Source: Sepiola atlantica
Lineage: Eukaryota; Mollusca; Cephalopoda; Sepiida; Sepiolidae
Assembly: GCA_963556195.1 (NCBI GenBank)
Contig: CAUVYP010001208.1
Span: 806,001 to 870,000 of the forward strand
DNA: 64,000 nucleotides
Reading direction: 5' to 3'
The notes under the pieces were generated by a model. That model worked only from the letters and a program-made list of their open reading frames with translations. It made no database searches and was not told the DNA's origin. The translations under genes and the position numbers were made by a program. Shown in pieces: positions 22,862-34,390 of this stretch (positions are counted from its first letter, which is position 1; every line of letters starts with the position of its first letter).

Positions 22862-24720
22862 TTAGCGCGTTTTAAAGTTGATATCGCTTTTGTTTATAAC
22901 TTCCACATTTATTCGAATTGTGCAACGAAACTTTGCAGACAGTCTCGAATAGGCGTTTTCTACTGAAGTACCAAGTTTCAGAAGTGCAGCTCTTGTACTG
23001 CCGGAGATATGTCGATACAAACTTAATACGCAAAACATCAACAAAATTTAGCGCGTTTTAAAGTTGATATCCCTTTTGTTTATAACTTCCACATTTATTC
23101 GAATTGTGCAACGAAACTTTGTAGACAGTCGCGGAGACACATTTCCTACTGAAGTACCAAGTTTCAGAAGTGCAGCTCTTGTACTGCCGGAGATATGTCG
23201 ATACAAACTGAATACGCAAAACATCAACAAAATTTACCGCGTTTTAAAGTTGATATCGCTTTTGTTTATAACTTCCACATTTATTCGAATTGTGCAACAA
23301 AACTTTGCAGACAGTCGCGGAGACACATGGTCTACTGAAGTATTAAGTTTCAGAAGTGCAGCTCTTGTACTGCCGGAGATATGTCGATACAAACTGAATA
23401 CGCCAACATCAACCAAATTTAGCGCGTTTTAAAGTTGATATCGCTTTTGTTTATAACTTCCACATTTATTCGAATTGTGCAACGAAACTTTGCAGACAGT
23501 CTCGAATAGGCCTTGTCTAATGAAGTACTAAGAAGCAGAAGTGCAGCTCTTGTACTTCCGGAGATATGTCGATACAAACTGAATACGCAAAACATCAACA
23601 AAATTTAGCGCGTTTTAAAGTTGATATCGCTTTTGTTTATAACTTCCACATTTATTCGAATTGTGCAACGAAACTTTGCAGACAGTCGCGGAGACACATT
23701 TCCTACTGAAGTACCAAGTGTCAGAGGTGCAGCTCTTGTACTGCCGGAGATATGTCGATACAAACTGAATACGCAAATCATCAACAAAATTTAGCGCGTT
23801 TTAAAGTTGATATCGCTTTTGTTTATAACTTCCACATTTATTCGAATTGTGCAACGAAACTTTGCAGACAGTCTCGAATAGGCGTTTTCTACTGAAGTAC
23901 CAAGTTTCAGAAGTGCAGCTCTTGTACTGCCGGAGATATGTCGATACAAACTGAATACGCAAAACATCAACAAAATTTAGCGCGTTTTAAAGTTGATATC
24001 GCTTTTGTTTATAACTTCCACATTTATTCGAATTGTGCAACGAAACTTTGCAAACCGTCCTGAATTGCTTTTTTCTACTGAAGTACAAAGTTTCAGAAGT
24101 GCAGCTCTTGTACTGCCGGAGATATGTCGATACAAACTGAATACGCAAAACATCAACAAAATTTAGCGCGTTTTAAAGTTGATATCGCTTTTGTTTATAA
24201 CTTCCACATTTATTCGAATTGTGCAACGAAACTTTGCAGACAGTCCCGAATGGGCCTTTTCTACTGAAGTACCAAGTTTCAGAAGTGCAGCTCTTGTACT
24301 GCCGGAGATATGTCGATACAAACTTAATACGCAAAACATCAATGAAATTTAGCGCGTTTTAAAGTTGATATCGCTTTTGTTTATAACTTCGACATTTATT
24401 CGAATTGTGCAACGAAACTTTGCAGACAGTCGCGGAGACACATTTTCTACCGAAGTACCAAGTTTCAGAAGTGCAGCTCTTTTACTGCCGGAGATATGTC
24501 GATACAAACGGAATACGCAAAACATCAACAAAATTTAGCGCGTTTTAAAGTTGATATCGCTTTTGTTTATAACTTCCACTATTATTCGAATTGTGCAACG
24601 AAACTTTGCAGACAGTCGCGGAGACACATTTTCTACTGAAGTACCAAGTTTCAGAAGTGCAGCTCTTGTACTGCCGGAGATATGTCGATACAAACTGAAT
24701 ACGCAAAACATCAACAAAAT
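22862..24720. repeat. 10-monomer derivative of subunit A (A')
   Basis: Same order as subunit A without the 185-bp AH monomer, giving 1859 bp. Its KH copy reads GAATGGGCC rather than GAATGCGCC, and its D copy has GTTTATAAC instead of GTTAATAAC. Those states agree with or approach block 10405-15239, so A' is the junction between the 21-mer HOR and the second copy of the 4.8-kb block. Confidence 0.87.
23234..23418. repeat. 185-bp D monomer, fourth copy
   Basis: Carries GCCAACATCAACC, CAACAAAAC and GTATTAAG but has GTTTATAAC at bases 31-39, where the other D copies have GTTAATAAC. This suggests a short gene-conversion patch from a non-D monomer. Confidence 0.88.
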
Positions 24721-25278
24721 TTAGCGCGTTTTAAAGTTGATATCGCTTTTGTTTATAACTTCGACATTTATTCGAATTGTGCAACGAAACTTTGCAGACA
24801 GTCGCGGAGACACATTTTCTACTGAAGTACCAAGTTTCAGAAGTGCAGCTCTTTTACTGCCGGAGATATGTCGATACAAACGGAATACGCAAAACATCAA
24901 CAAAATTTAGCGCGTTTTAAAGTTGATATCGCTTTTGTTTATAACTTCCACTATTATTCGAATTGTGCAACGAAACTTTGCAGACAGTCGCGGAGACACA
25001 GTTACTACTGAAGTACCAAGTTTAAAAAGTGCAGCTCTTGTACTGCCGGATATATGTCGATACAAACTGAATACGCAAAACATCAACAAAATTTAGCGCG
25101 TTTTAAAGTTGATATCGCTTTTGTTTATAACTTCCACTATTATTCGAATTGTGCAACGACACTTTGCAGACAGTCGCGGAGACACAGTTACTACTGAAGT
25201 ACCAAGTTTCAGAAGTGCAGCTATTGTACTGCCGGAGATATGTCGATACAAACTGAATACGCAAAACATCAACAAAAT

Positions 25279-25463
25279 TTAGCGCGTTTTAAAGTTGATA
25301 TCGCTTTTGTTATAACTTCCACATTTATTCGAATTGTGCAACGAAACTTTGCAGACAGTCGCGGAGACACATGTTCTACTGAAGTACCAAGTTTCAGAAG
25401 TGCAGATCTTGTACTGCCGGAGATATTTCGATACAAACTGAATACGCAAAACATCAACAAAAT
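25279..25463. repeat. 185-bp H monomer (TTTTGTTATAAC)
   Basis: One T is missing in the GTTTATAAC stretch. The partner copy at 12636 is full length, so this deletion is younger than the 12.6-kb duplication. No other monomer in the window shares it. Confidence 0.9.
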
Positions 25464-28067
25464 TTAGCGCGTTTTAAAGTTGATATCGCTTTTGTTTATA
25501 ACTTCCACATTTATTCGAATTGTGCAACGAAACTTTGCAGACAGTCGCGGAGACACATGTTCTACTGAAGTACCAAGTTTCAGAAGTGCAGATCTTGTAC
25601 TGCCGGAGATATGTCGATACAAACTGAATACGCAAAACATCAACAAAATTTAGCGCGTTTTAAAGTTGATATCGCTTTTGTTTATAACTTCCACATTTAT
25701 TCGAATTGTGCAACGAAACTTTGCAGACAGTCGCGGAGACACATTTCCTACTGAAGTAGCAAGTTTCAGAAGTGCAGCTCTTGTACTGCCGGAGATATGT
25801 CGATACAAACTGAATACGCAAAACATCAACAAAATTTAGCGCGTTTTAAAGTTGATATCGCTTTTGTGTATAACTTCCACATTTATTCGAATTGTGCAAC
25901 GAAACTTTGCAGACAGTCCCGAATGGGCCTTTTCTACTGAAGTACCAAGTTTCAGAAGTGCAGCTCTTTTACTGCCGGAGATATGTGTATACAAACTGAA
26001 TACGCAAAACATCAACAAAATTTAGCGCGTTTTAAAGTTGATATCCCTTTTGTTTATAACTTCCACATTTATTCGAATTGTGCAACGAAACTTTGTAGAC
26101 AGTCGCGGAGACACATTTCCTACTGAAGTACCAAGTTTCAGAAGTGCAGCTCTTGTACTGCCGGAGATATGTCGATACAAACTGAATACGCAAAACATCA
26201 ACAAAATTTAGCGCGTTTTAAAGTTGATATCGCTTTTGTTAATAACTTCCACATTTATTCGAATTGTGCAACAAAACTTTGCAGACAGTCGCGTAGACAC
26301 ATGTTCTACTGAAGTACCAAGTTTCAGAAGTGCAGCTCTTGTACTGCCGGAGATATGTCGATACAAACTGAATACGCAAAACATCAACCAAATTTAGCGC
26401 GTTTTAAAGTTGATATCGCTTTTGTTTATAACTTCCACATTTATTCGAATTGTGCAACGAAACTTTGCAGACAGTCTCGAATAGGCCTTGTCTGATGAAG
26501 TACTAAGAAGCAGAAGTGCAGCCATTGTACTTCCGGAGATATGTCGATACAAACTGAATACGCAAAACATCAACAAAATTTTGCGCGTTTTAAAGTTGAT
26601 ATCGCTTTTGTTTATAACTTCCACATTTATTCGAATTGTGCAACGAAACTTTGCAGACAGTCTCGAATGGCCGTTTCCTACTGAAGTACCAAGTTTCAGA
26701 AGTGCAGCTTTTGTACTGCCAGAGATATTGCGATACAAACTGAATACGCAAAACATCAACAAAATTTAGCGCGTTTTAAAGTTGATATCGCTTTTGTTTA
26801 TAACTTCCACATTTATTCGAATTGTGCAACGAAACTTTGCAGACAGTCGCGGAGACACATTTCCTACTGAAGTACCAAGTTTCAGAAGTGCAGCTCTTGT
26901 ACTGCCGGAGATATGTCGATACAAACTGAATACGCAAAACATCAACAAAATTTAGCGCGTTTTAAAGTTGATATCGCTTTTGTTTATAACTTCCACATTT
27001 ATTCGAATTGTGCAACGAAACTTTGCAGACAGTCTCGAATAGGCGTTTTCTACTGAAGTACCAAGTTTCAGAAGTGCAGCTCTTTTACTGCCGGGGATAT
27101 GTGTATACAAACTGAATACGCAAAACATCAACAACATTTAGCGCGTTTTAAAGTTGATATCCCTTTTGTTTATAACTTCGACATTTATTCGAATTGTGCA
27201 ACGAAACTTTATAGACAGTCGCGGAGACACATTTCCTACTGAAGTACCAAGTTTCAGAAGTGCAGCTCTTGTACTGCCGGAGATATGTCGATACAAACTG
27301 AATACGCAAAACATCAACAAAATTTAGCGCGTTTTAAAGTTGATATCGCTTTTGTTAATAACTTCCACATTTATTCGAATTGTGCAACAAAACTTTGCAG
27401 ACAGTCGCGGAGACACATGGTCTACTGAAGTACGAAGTTTCAGAAGTGCAGCTCTTGTACTGCCGTAGATATGTCGATACAAACTGAATACGCAAAACAT
27501 CAACCAAATTTAGCGCGTTTTAAAGTTGATATCGCTTTTGTTTATAACTTCCACATTTATTCGAATTGTGCAACGAAACTTTGCAGACAGTCTCGAATAG
27601 GCCTTGTCTAATGAAGTACTAAGAAGCAGAAGTGCAGCTCTTGTACTTCCGGAGATATGTCGATACAAACTGAATACGCAAAACATCAACAAAATTTAGC
27701 GCGTTTTAAAGTTGATATCGCTTTTGTTTATCACTTCCACATTTATTCGAATTGTGCAACGAAACTTTGCAGACAGTCTCGAATGGGCGTTTTCTACTGA
27801 AGTACCAAGTTTCAGAAGTGCAGCTTTTGTACTGCCAGAGATATCGCGATACAAACTGAATACGCAAAACATCAACAAAATTTAGCGCGTTTTAAAGTTG
27901 ATATCGCTTTTGTTTATAACTTCCACATTTATTCGAATTGTGCAACGAAACTTTGCAGACAGTCGCGGAGACACATTTCCTACTGAAGTACCAAGTGTCA
28001 GAGGTGCAGCTCTTGTACTGCCGGAGATATGTCGATACAAACTGAATACGCAAAACATCAACAAAAT

Positions 28068-29554
28068 TTAGCGCGTTTTAAAGTTGATATCGCTTTTGTT
28101 TATAACTTCCACATTTATTCGAATTGTGCAACGAAACTTTGCAGACAGTCTCGAATAGGCGTTTTCTACTGAAGTACCAAGTTTCAGAAGTGCAGCTCTT
28201 GTACTGCCGGAGATATGTCGATACAAACTGAATACGCAAAACATCAACAAAATTTAGCGCGTTTTAAAGTTGATATCCCTTTTGTTTATAACTTCCACAT
28301 TTATTCGAATTGTGCAACGAAACTTTGTAGACAGTCGCGGAGACACATTTCCTACTGAAGTACCAAGTTTCAGAAGTGCAGCTCTTGTACTGCCGGAGAT
28401 ATGTCGATACAAACTGAATACGCAAAACATCAACAAAATTTAGCGCGTTTTAAAGTTGATATCGCTTTTGTTAATAACTTCCACATTTATTCGAATTGTG
28501 CAACAAAACTTTGCAGACAGTCGCGGAGACACATGGTCTACTGAAGTACGAAGTTTCAGAAGTGCAGCTCTTGTACTGCCGGAGATATGTCGATACAAAC
28601 TGAATACGCCAACATCAACCAAATTTAGCGCGTTTTAAAGTTGATATCGCTTTTGTTTATAACTTCCACATTTATTCGAATTGTGCAACGAAACTTTGCA
28701 GACAGTCTCGAATAGGCCTTGTCTAATGAAGTACTAAGAAGCAGAAGTGCAGCTCTTGTACTTCGTGAGATATGTCGATACAAATTGAATACGCAAAACA
28801 TCAACAAAATTTAGCGCGTTTTAAAGTTGATATCGCTTTTGTTTATAACTTCCACATTTATTCGAATTGTGCAACGAAACTTTGCAGACAGTCTCGAATG
28901 GGCGTTTTCTACTGAAGTACCAAGTTTCAGAAGTGCAGCTTTTGTACTGCCAGAGATATCGCGATACAAACTGAATACGCAAAACATCAACAAAATTTAG
29001 CGCGTTTTAAAGTTGATATCGCTTTTGTTTATAACTTCCACATTTATTCGAATTGTGCAACGAAACTTTGCAGACAGTCGCGGAGACACATTTTCTACTG
29101 AAGTACCAAGTGTCAGACGTGCAGCTCTTGTACTGCCGGAGATATGTCGATACAAACTGAATACGCAAAACATCAACAAAATTTAGCGCGTTTTAAAGTT
29201 GATATCGCTTTTGTTTATAACTTCCACATTTATTCGAATTGTGCAACGAAACTTTGCAGACAGTCTCGAATAGGCGTTTTCTACTGAAGTACCAAGTTTC
29301 AGAAGTGCAGCTCTTGTACTGCCGGAGATATGTCGATACAAACTGAATACGCAAAACATCAACAAAATTTAGCGCGTTTTAAAGTTGATATCGCTTTTGT
29401 TTATAACTTCCACATTTATTCGAATTGTGCAACGAAACTTTGCAGACCGTCCTGAATTGGCCTTTTCTACTGAAGTACCAAGTTTCAGAAGTGCAGCTCT
29501 TGTACTGCCGGAGATATGTCGATACAAACTGAATACGCAAAACATAATCAAAAT
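28068..29554. repeat. Partial 12-mer unit: AY-TKF-D-DK-AH-G-AY-GACCGTCC type
   Basis: These eight monomers match the last eight of the 12-mer at 32159-34390 in order. They share the DK copy with CTTCGTGAG and the cassette II copy with GACCGTCCTGAATTGGCC and ACATAATCAAAAT. The D copy at 28440-28624 is 185 bp. The monomer at 27882 (G) precedes it and continues from the 4.8-kb block. Confidence 0.82.
28440..28624. repeat. 185-bp D monomer, fifth copy
   Basis: Carries GCCAACATCAACC with GTACGAAG, like 10591 and 33276. Confidence 0.9.
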
Positions 29555-32158
29555 TTAGCGCGTTTTAAAGTTGATATCGCTTTTGTGTATAACTTCCACA
29601 TTTATTCGAATTGTGCAACGAAACCTTGCAGACAGTCGCGGAGACACATTTCCTACTGAAGTACCAAGTTTCAGAAGTGCAGCTCTTGTACTGCCGGAGG
29701 TATGTCGATACAAACTGAATACGCAAAACATCAACAAAATTTAGCGCGTTTTAAAGTTGATATCGCTTTTGTTTATAACTTCCACATTTATTCGAATTGT
29801 GCAACGAAACTTTGCAGACAGTCCCGAATGGGCCTTTTCTACTGAAGTACCAAGTTTCAGAAGTGCAGCTCTTGTACTGCCGGAGATATGTCGATACAAA
29901 CTGAATACGCAAAACATCAACAAAATTTAGCGCGTTTTAAAGTTGATATCGCTTTTGTTTATAACTTCCACATTTATTCGAATTGTGCAACGAAACTTTG
30001 CAGACAGTCGCGGAGACACATTTTCTACTGAAGTACCAAGTTTCAGAAGTGCAGCTCTTTTACTGCCGGAGATATGTCGATACAAACGGAATACGCAAAA
30101 CATCAACAAAATTTAGCGCGTTTTAAAGTTGATATTGCTTTTGTTTATAACTTCCACATTTATTCGAATTGTGCAACGAAACTTTGCAGACAGTCGCGGA
30201 GACACATTTTCTACTGAAGTACCAAGTTTCAGAAGTGCAGCTCTTGTACTGCCGGAGATATGTCGATACAAACTGAATACGCAAAACATCAACACAATTT
30301 AGCGCGTTTTAAAGTTGATATCGCTTTTGTTTATAACTTCCACTATTATTCGAATTGTGCAACGAAACTTTGCAGACAGTCGCGGAGACACAGTTACTAC
30401 TGAAGTGCCAAGTTTCAGAAGTGCAGCTATTGTACTGCCGGAGATATGTCGATACAAACTGAATACGCAAAACATCAACACAATTTAGCGGTTTTTAAAG
30501 TTGATATCGCTTTTGTTTATAACTTCCACATTTATTCGAATTGTGCAACGAAACTTTGCAGACAGTCGCGGAGACACATTTCCTACTGAAGTACGAAGTT
30601 TCAGAAGTGCAGCTCTTGTACTGCCGGAGATATGTCGATACAAACTGAATACGCAAAACATCAACAAAATTTAGCGCGTTTTAAAGTTGATATCGCTTTT
30701 GTGTATAACTTCCACATTTATTCGAATTGTGCAACGAAACTTTGCAGACAGTCTCGAATAGGCCTTGTCTACTGAAGTACCAAGTTTCAGAAGTGCAGCC
30801 TTTGTACTGCCGAAGATATGTCGATACAAACTGAATACGCAAAACATCAACAAAATTTAGCGCGTTTTAAAGTTGATATCGCTTTTGTTTATAACTTCCA
30901 CATTAATTCGAATTGTGCAACGAGACTTTGCAGACAGTCTCGAATAAGCCTTGTCTACTGAAGTACTAAGTTTCAGAAGTGCAGATCTTGTACTGCCGGA
31001 GATATGTCGATACAAACTGAATACGCAAAACATCAACAAAATTTAGCGCGTTTTAAAGTTGATATCGCTTTTGTTTATAACTTCCACATTTATTCGAATT
31101 GTGCAACGAAACTTTGCAGACAGTCGCGGAGACACATTTCCTACTGAAGTACCAAGTTTCAGAAGTGCAGATCTGGTACTGCCGGAGATATGTCGATACA
31201 AACTGAATACGCAAAACATCAACAAAATTTAGCGCGTTTTAAAGTTGATATCGCTTTTGTTAATAACTTCCACATTTATTCGAATTGTGCAACAAAACTT
31301 TGCAGACAGTCGCGAAGACACATGGTCTACTGAAGTACGAAGTTTCAGAAGTGAAGCTCTTGTACTGCCGAAGATATGTCGATACAAACTGAATACGCAA
31401 AACATCAACAAAATTTAGCGCGTTTTAAAGTTGATATCGCTTTTGTTTATAACTTCCACATTTATTCGAATTGTGCAACACGACTTTGCAGACAGTCTCG
31501 AATGGGCGTTTTCTACTGAATTACCAAGTTTCAGAAGTGCAGCTTTTGTACAGCCAGAGATATCGCGATACAAACTGAATACGCAAAACATCAACAAAAT
31601 TTAGCGCGTTTTAAAGTTGATATCGCTTTTGTTTATAACTTCCACATTTATTCGAATTGTGCAACGAAACTTTGTAGACAGTCGCGGAGACACATTTCCT
31701 ACTGAAGTACCAAGTGTCAGAAGTGCAGCTCTTGTACTGCCGGAGATATGTCGATACAAACTGAATACGCAAAACATCAACAAAATTTAGCGCGTTTTAA
31801 AGTTGATATCGCTTTTGTTTATAACTTCCACATTTATTCGAATTGTGCAAAGAAACTTTGCAGACAGTCTCGAATAGGCTTTTTCTACTGAAGTACCAAG
31901 TTTCAGAAGTGCAGCTCTTGTACTGCCGGAGATATGTCGATACAAACTGAATACGCAAAACATCAACAAAATTTAGCGCGTTTTAAAGTTGATATCGCTT
32001 TTGTTTATAACTTCCACATTTATTCGAATTGTGCAACGAAACTTTGCAGACAGTCCTGAATGGGCCTTTTCTACTGAAGTACCAAGTTTCAGAAGTGCAG
32101 CTCTTGTACTGCCGGAGATATGTCGATACAAACTGAATACGCAAAACATAATCAAAAT
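29555..32158. repeat. 14-mer unit beginning with HTS-KH-SK-E-E
   Basis: Order: HTS, KH, SK-E, E, V, G, DK (GCCTTTGTACTGCCGAAG), DK (CATTAATTCG, AATAAGCC), G, D, AH, G, AY, KH with ACATAATC. It opens and closes like the 12-mer that follows at 32159, but the middle is different. The DK pair at 30671 and 30857 reappears at 47598/47784 and 49271/49457, linking this unit to the 9-mer region. Confidence 0.8.
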
Positions 32159-33088
32159 TTAGCGCGTTTTAAAGTTGATATCGCTTTTGTGTATAACTTC
32201 CACATTTATTCGAATTGTGCAACGAAACCTTGCAGACAGTCGCGGAGACACATTTCCTACTGAAGTACCAAGTTTCAGAAGTGCAGCTCTTGTACTGCCG
32301 GAGGTATGTCGATACAAACTGAATACGCAAAACATCAACAAAATTTAGCTCGTTTTAAAGTTGATATCGCTTTTGTTTATAACTTCCACATTTATTCGAA
32401 TTGTGCAACGAAACTTTGCAGACAGTCCCGAATGGGCCTTTTCTACTGAAGTACCAAGTTTCAGAAGTGCAGCTTTTGTACTGCCGGAGATATGTCGATA
32501 CAAACTGAATACGCAAAACATCAACAAAATTTAGCGCGTTTGAAAGTTGATATCGCTTTTGTTTATAACTTCGACATTTATTCGAATTGTGCAACGAAAC
32601 TCTGCAGACAGTCGCGGAGACACATTTTCTACTGAAGTAATAAGTTTCAGAAGTGCAGCTCTTTTACTGCCGGAGATATGTCGATACAAACGGAATACGC
32701 AAAACATCAACAAAATTTAGCGCGTTTTAAAGTTGATATCGCTTTTGTGTATAACTTCCACTATTATTCGAATTGTGCAACGAAACTTTGCAGACAGTCG
32801 CGGAGACACATTTTCTACTGAAGTACCATGTTTCAGAAGTGCAGCTCTTGTACTGCCGGAGATATGTCGATACAAACTGAATACGCAAAACATCAACAAA
32901 ATTTAGCGCGTTTTAAAGTTGATATCGCTTTTGTTTATAACTTCCACATTTATTCGAATTGTGCAACGAAACTTTGCAGACAGTCTCGAATAGGCGTTTT
33001 CTACTGAAGTACCAAGTTTCAGAAGTGCAGCTCTTGTACTGCCGGAGATATGTCGATACAAACTGAATACGCAAAACATCAACAAAAT

Positions 33089-33275
33089 TTAGCGCGTTTT
33101 AAAGTTGATATCCGTTTTTGTTTATAACTTCCACATTTATTCGAATTGTGCAACGAAACTTTGTAGACAGTCGCGGAGACACATTTCCTACTGAAGTACC
33201 AAGTTTCAGAAGTGCAGCTCTCGTACTGCCGGAGATATGTCGATACAAACTGAATACGCAAAACATCAACAAAAT
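33089..33275. repeat. 187-bp TKF monomer
   Basis: GATATCCGTTTTTG replaces GATATCCCTTTTG, adding one base near base 26. No other copy shares it. Confidence 0.9.
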
Positions 33276-33460
33276 TTAGCGCGTTTTAAAGTTGATATCG
33301 CTCTTGTTAATAACTTCCACATTTATTCGAATTGTGCAACAAAACTTTGCAGACAGTCGCGGAGACACATGGTCTACTGAAGTACGAAGTTTCAGAAGTG
33401 CAGCTCTTGTACTGCCGGAGATATGTCGATACAAACTGAATACGCCAACATCAACCAAAT
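33276..33460. repeat. 185-bp D monomer, sixth copy
   Basis: Carries GCCAACATCAACC, with CTCTTGTTAATAAC unique to this copy. It directly follows the only 187-bp TKF monomer, so the array phase is restored within 372 bp. Confidence 0.9.
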
Positions 33461-34390
33461 TTAGCGCGTTTTAAAGTTGATATCGCTTTTGTTTATAACT
33501 TCCACATTTATTCGAATTGTGCAACGACACTTTGCAGACAGTCTCGAATAGGCCTTGTCTAATGAAGTACTAAGAAGCAGAAGTGCAGCTCTTGTACTTC
33601 GTGAGATATGTCGATACAAACTGAATACGCAAAACATCAACATAATTTAGCGCGTTTTAAAGTTGATATCGCTTTTGTTTATAACTTCCACATTTATTCG
33701 AATTGTGCAACGAAACTTTGCAGACAGTCTCGAATGGGCGTTTTCTACTTTAGTACCAAGTTTCAGAAGTGCAGCTTTTGTACTGCCAGAGATATCGCGA
33801 TACAAACTGAATACGCAAAACATCAACAAAATTTAGCGCGTTTTAAAGTTGATATCGCTTTTGTTTATAACTTCCACATTTATTCGAATTGTGCAACGAA
33901 ACTTTGCAGACAGTCGCGGAGACACATTTCCTACTGAAGTACCAAGTGTCAGAGGTGCAGCTCTTGTACTGCCGGAGATATGTCGATACAAACTGAATAC
34001 GCAAAACATCAACAAAATTTAGCGCGTTTTAAAGTTGATATCGCTTTTGTTTATAACTTCCACATTTATTCGAATTGTGCAACGAAACTTTGCAGACAGT
34101 CTCGAATAGGCGTTTTCTACTGAAGTACCAAGTTTCAGAAGTGCAGCTCTTGTACTGCCGGAGATATGTCGATACTAACTGAATACGCAAAACATCAACA
34201 AAATTTAGCGCGTTTTAAAGTTGATATCGTTTTAGTTTATAACTTCCACATTTATTCGAATTGTGCAACGAAACTTTGCAGACCGTCCTGAATTGGCCTT
34301 TTCTACTGAAGTACCAAGTTTCAGAAGTGCAGCTCTTGTACTGCCGGAGATATGTCGATACAAACTGAATACGCAAAACATAATCAAAAT

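Larger units (their letters stand above)
23048..27881. repeat. 4.8-kb block, copy 2 of a long-range duplication
   Basis: Collinear with 10405-15239 over 26 monomers at an offset of 12643, then 12642 bp. The match ends after the AH monomer at 27696: the next monomer is G at 27882 but a divergent AH/KH-like copy at 15240. The first few monomers also belong to the A' HOR unit, so the duplication boundary on the left is not sharp. Confidence 0.87.
32159..34390. repeat. 12-mer HOR unit (2232 bp)
   Basis: Order: HTS, KH with TTAGCTCG, SK-E with GAAGTAATAAG, E, AY, TKF (187 bp), D (185 bp), DK with CTTCGTGAG, AH with CTACTTTAG, G, AY with GATACTAAC, GACCGTCC type. The +1 and -1 length changes cancel, so the unit is exactly 12 x 186 bp. 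The following unit at 34391 starts with the same HTS-KH-SK-E-E-AY-TKF run. Confidence 0.88.
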
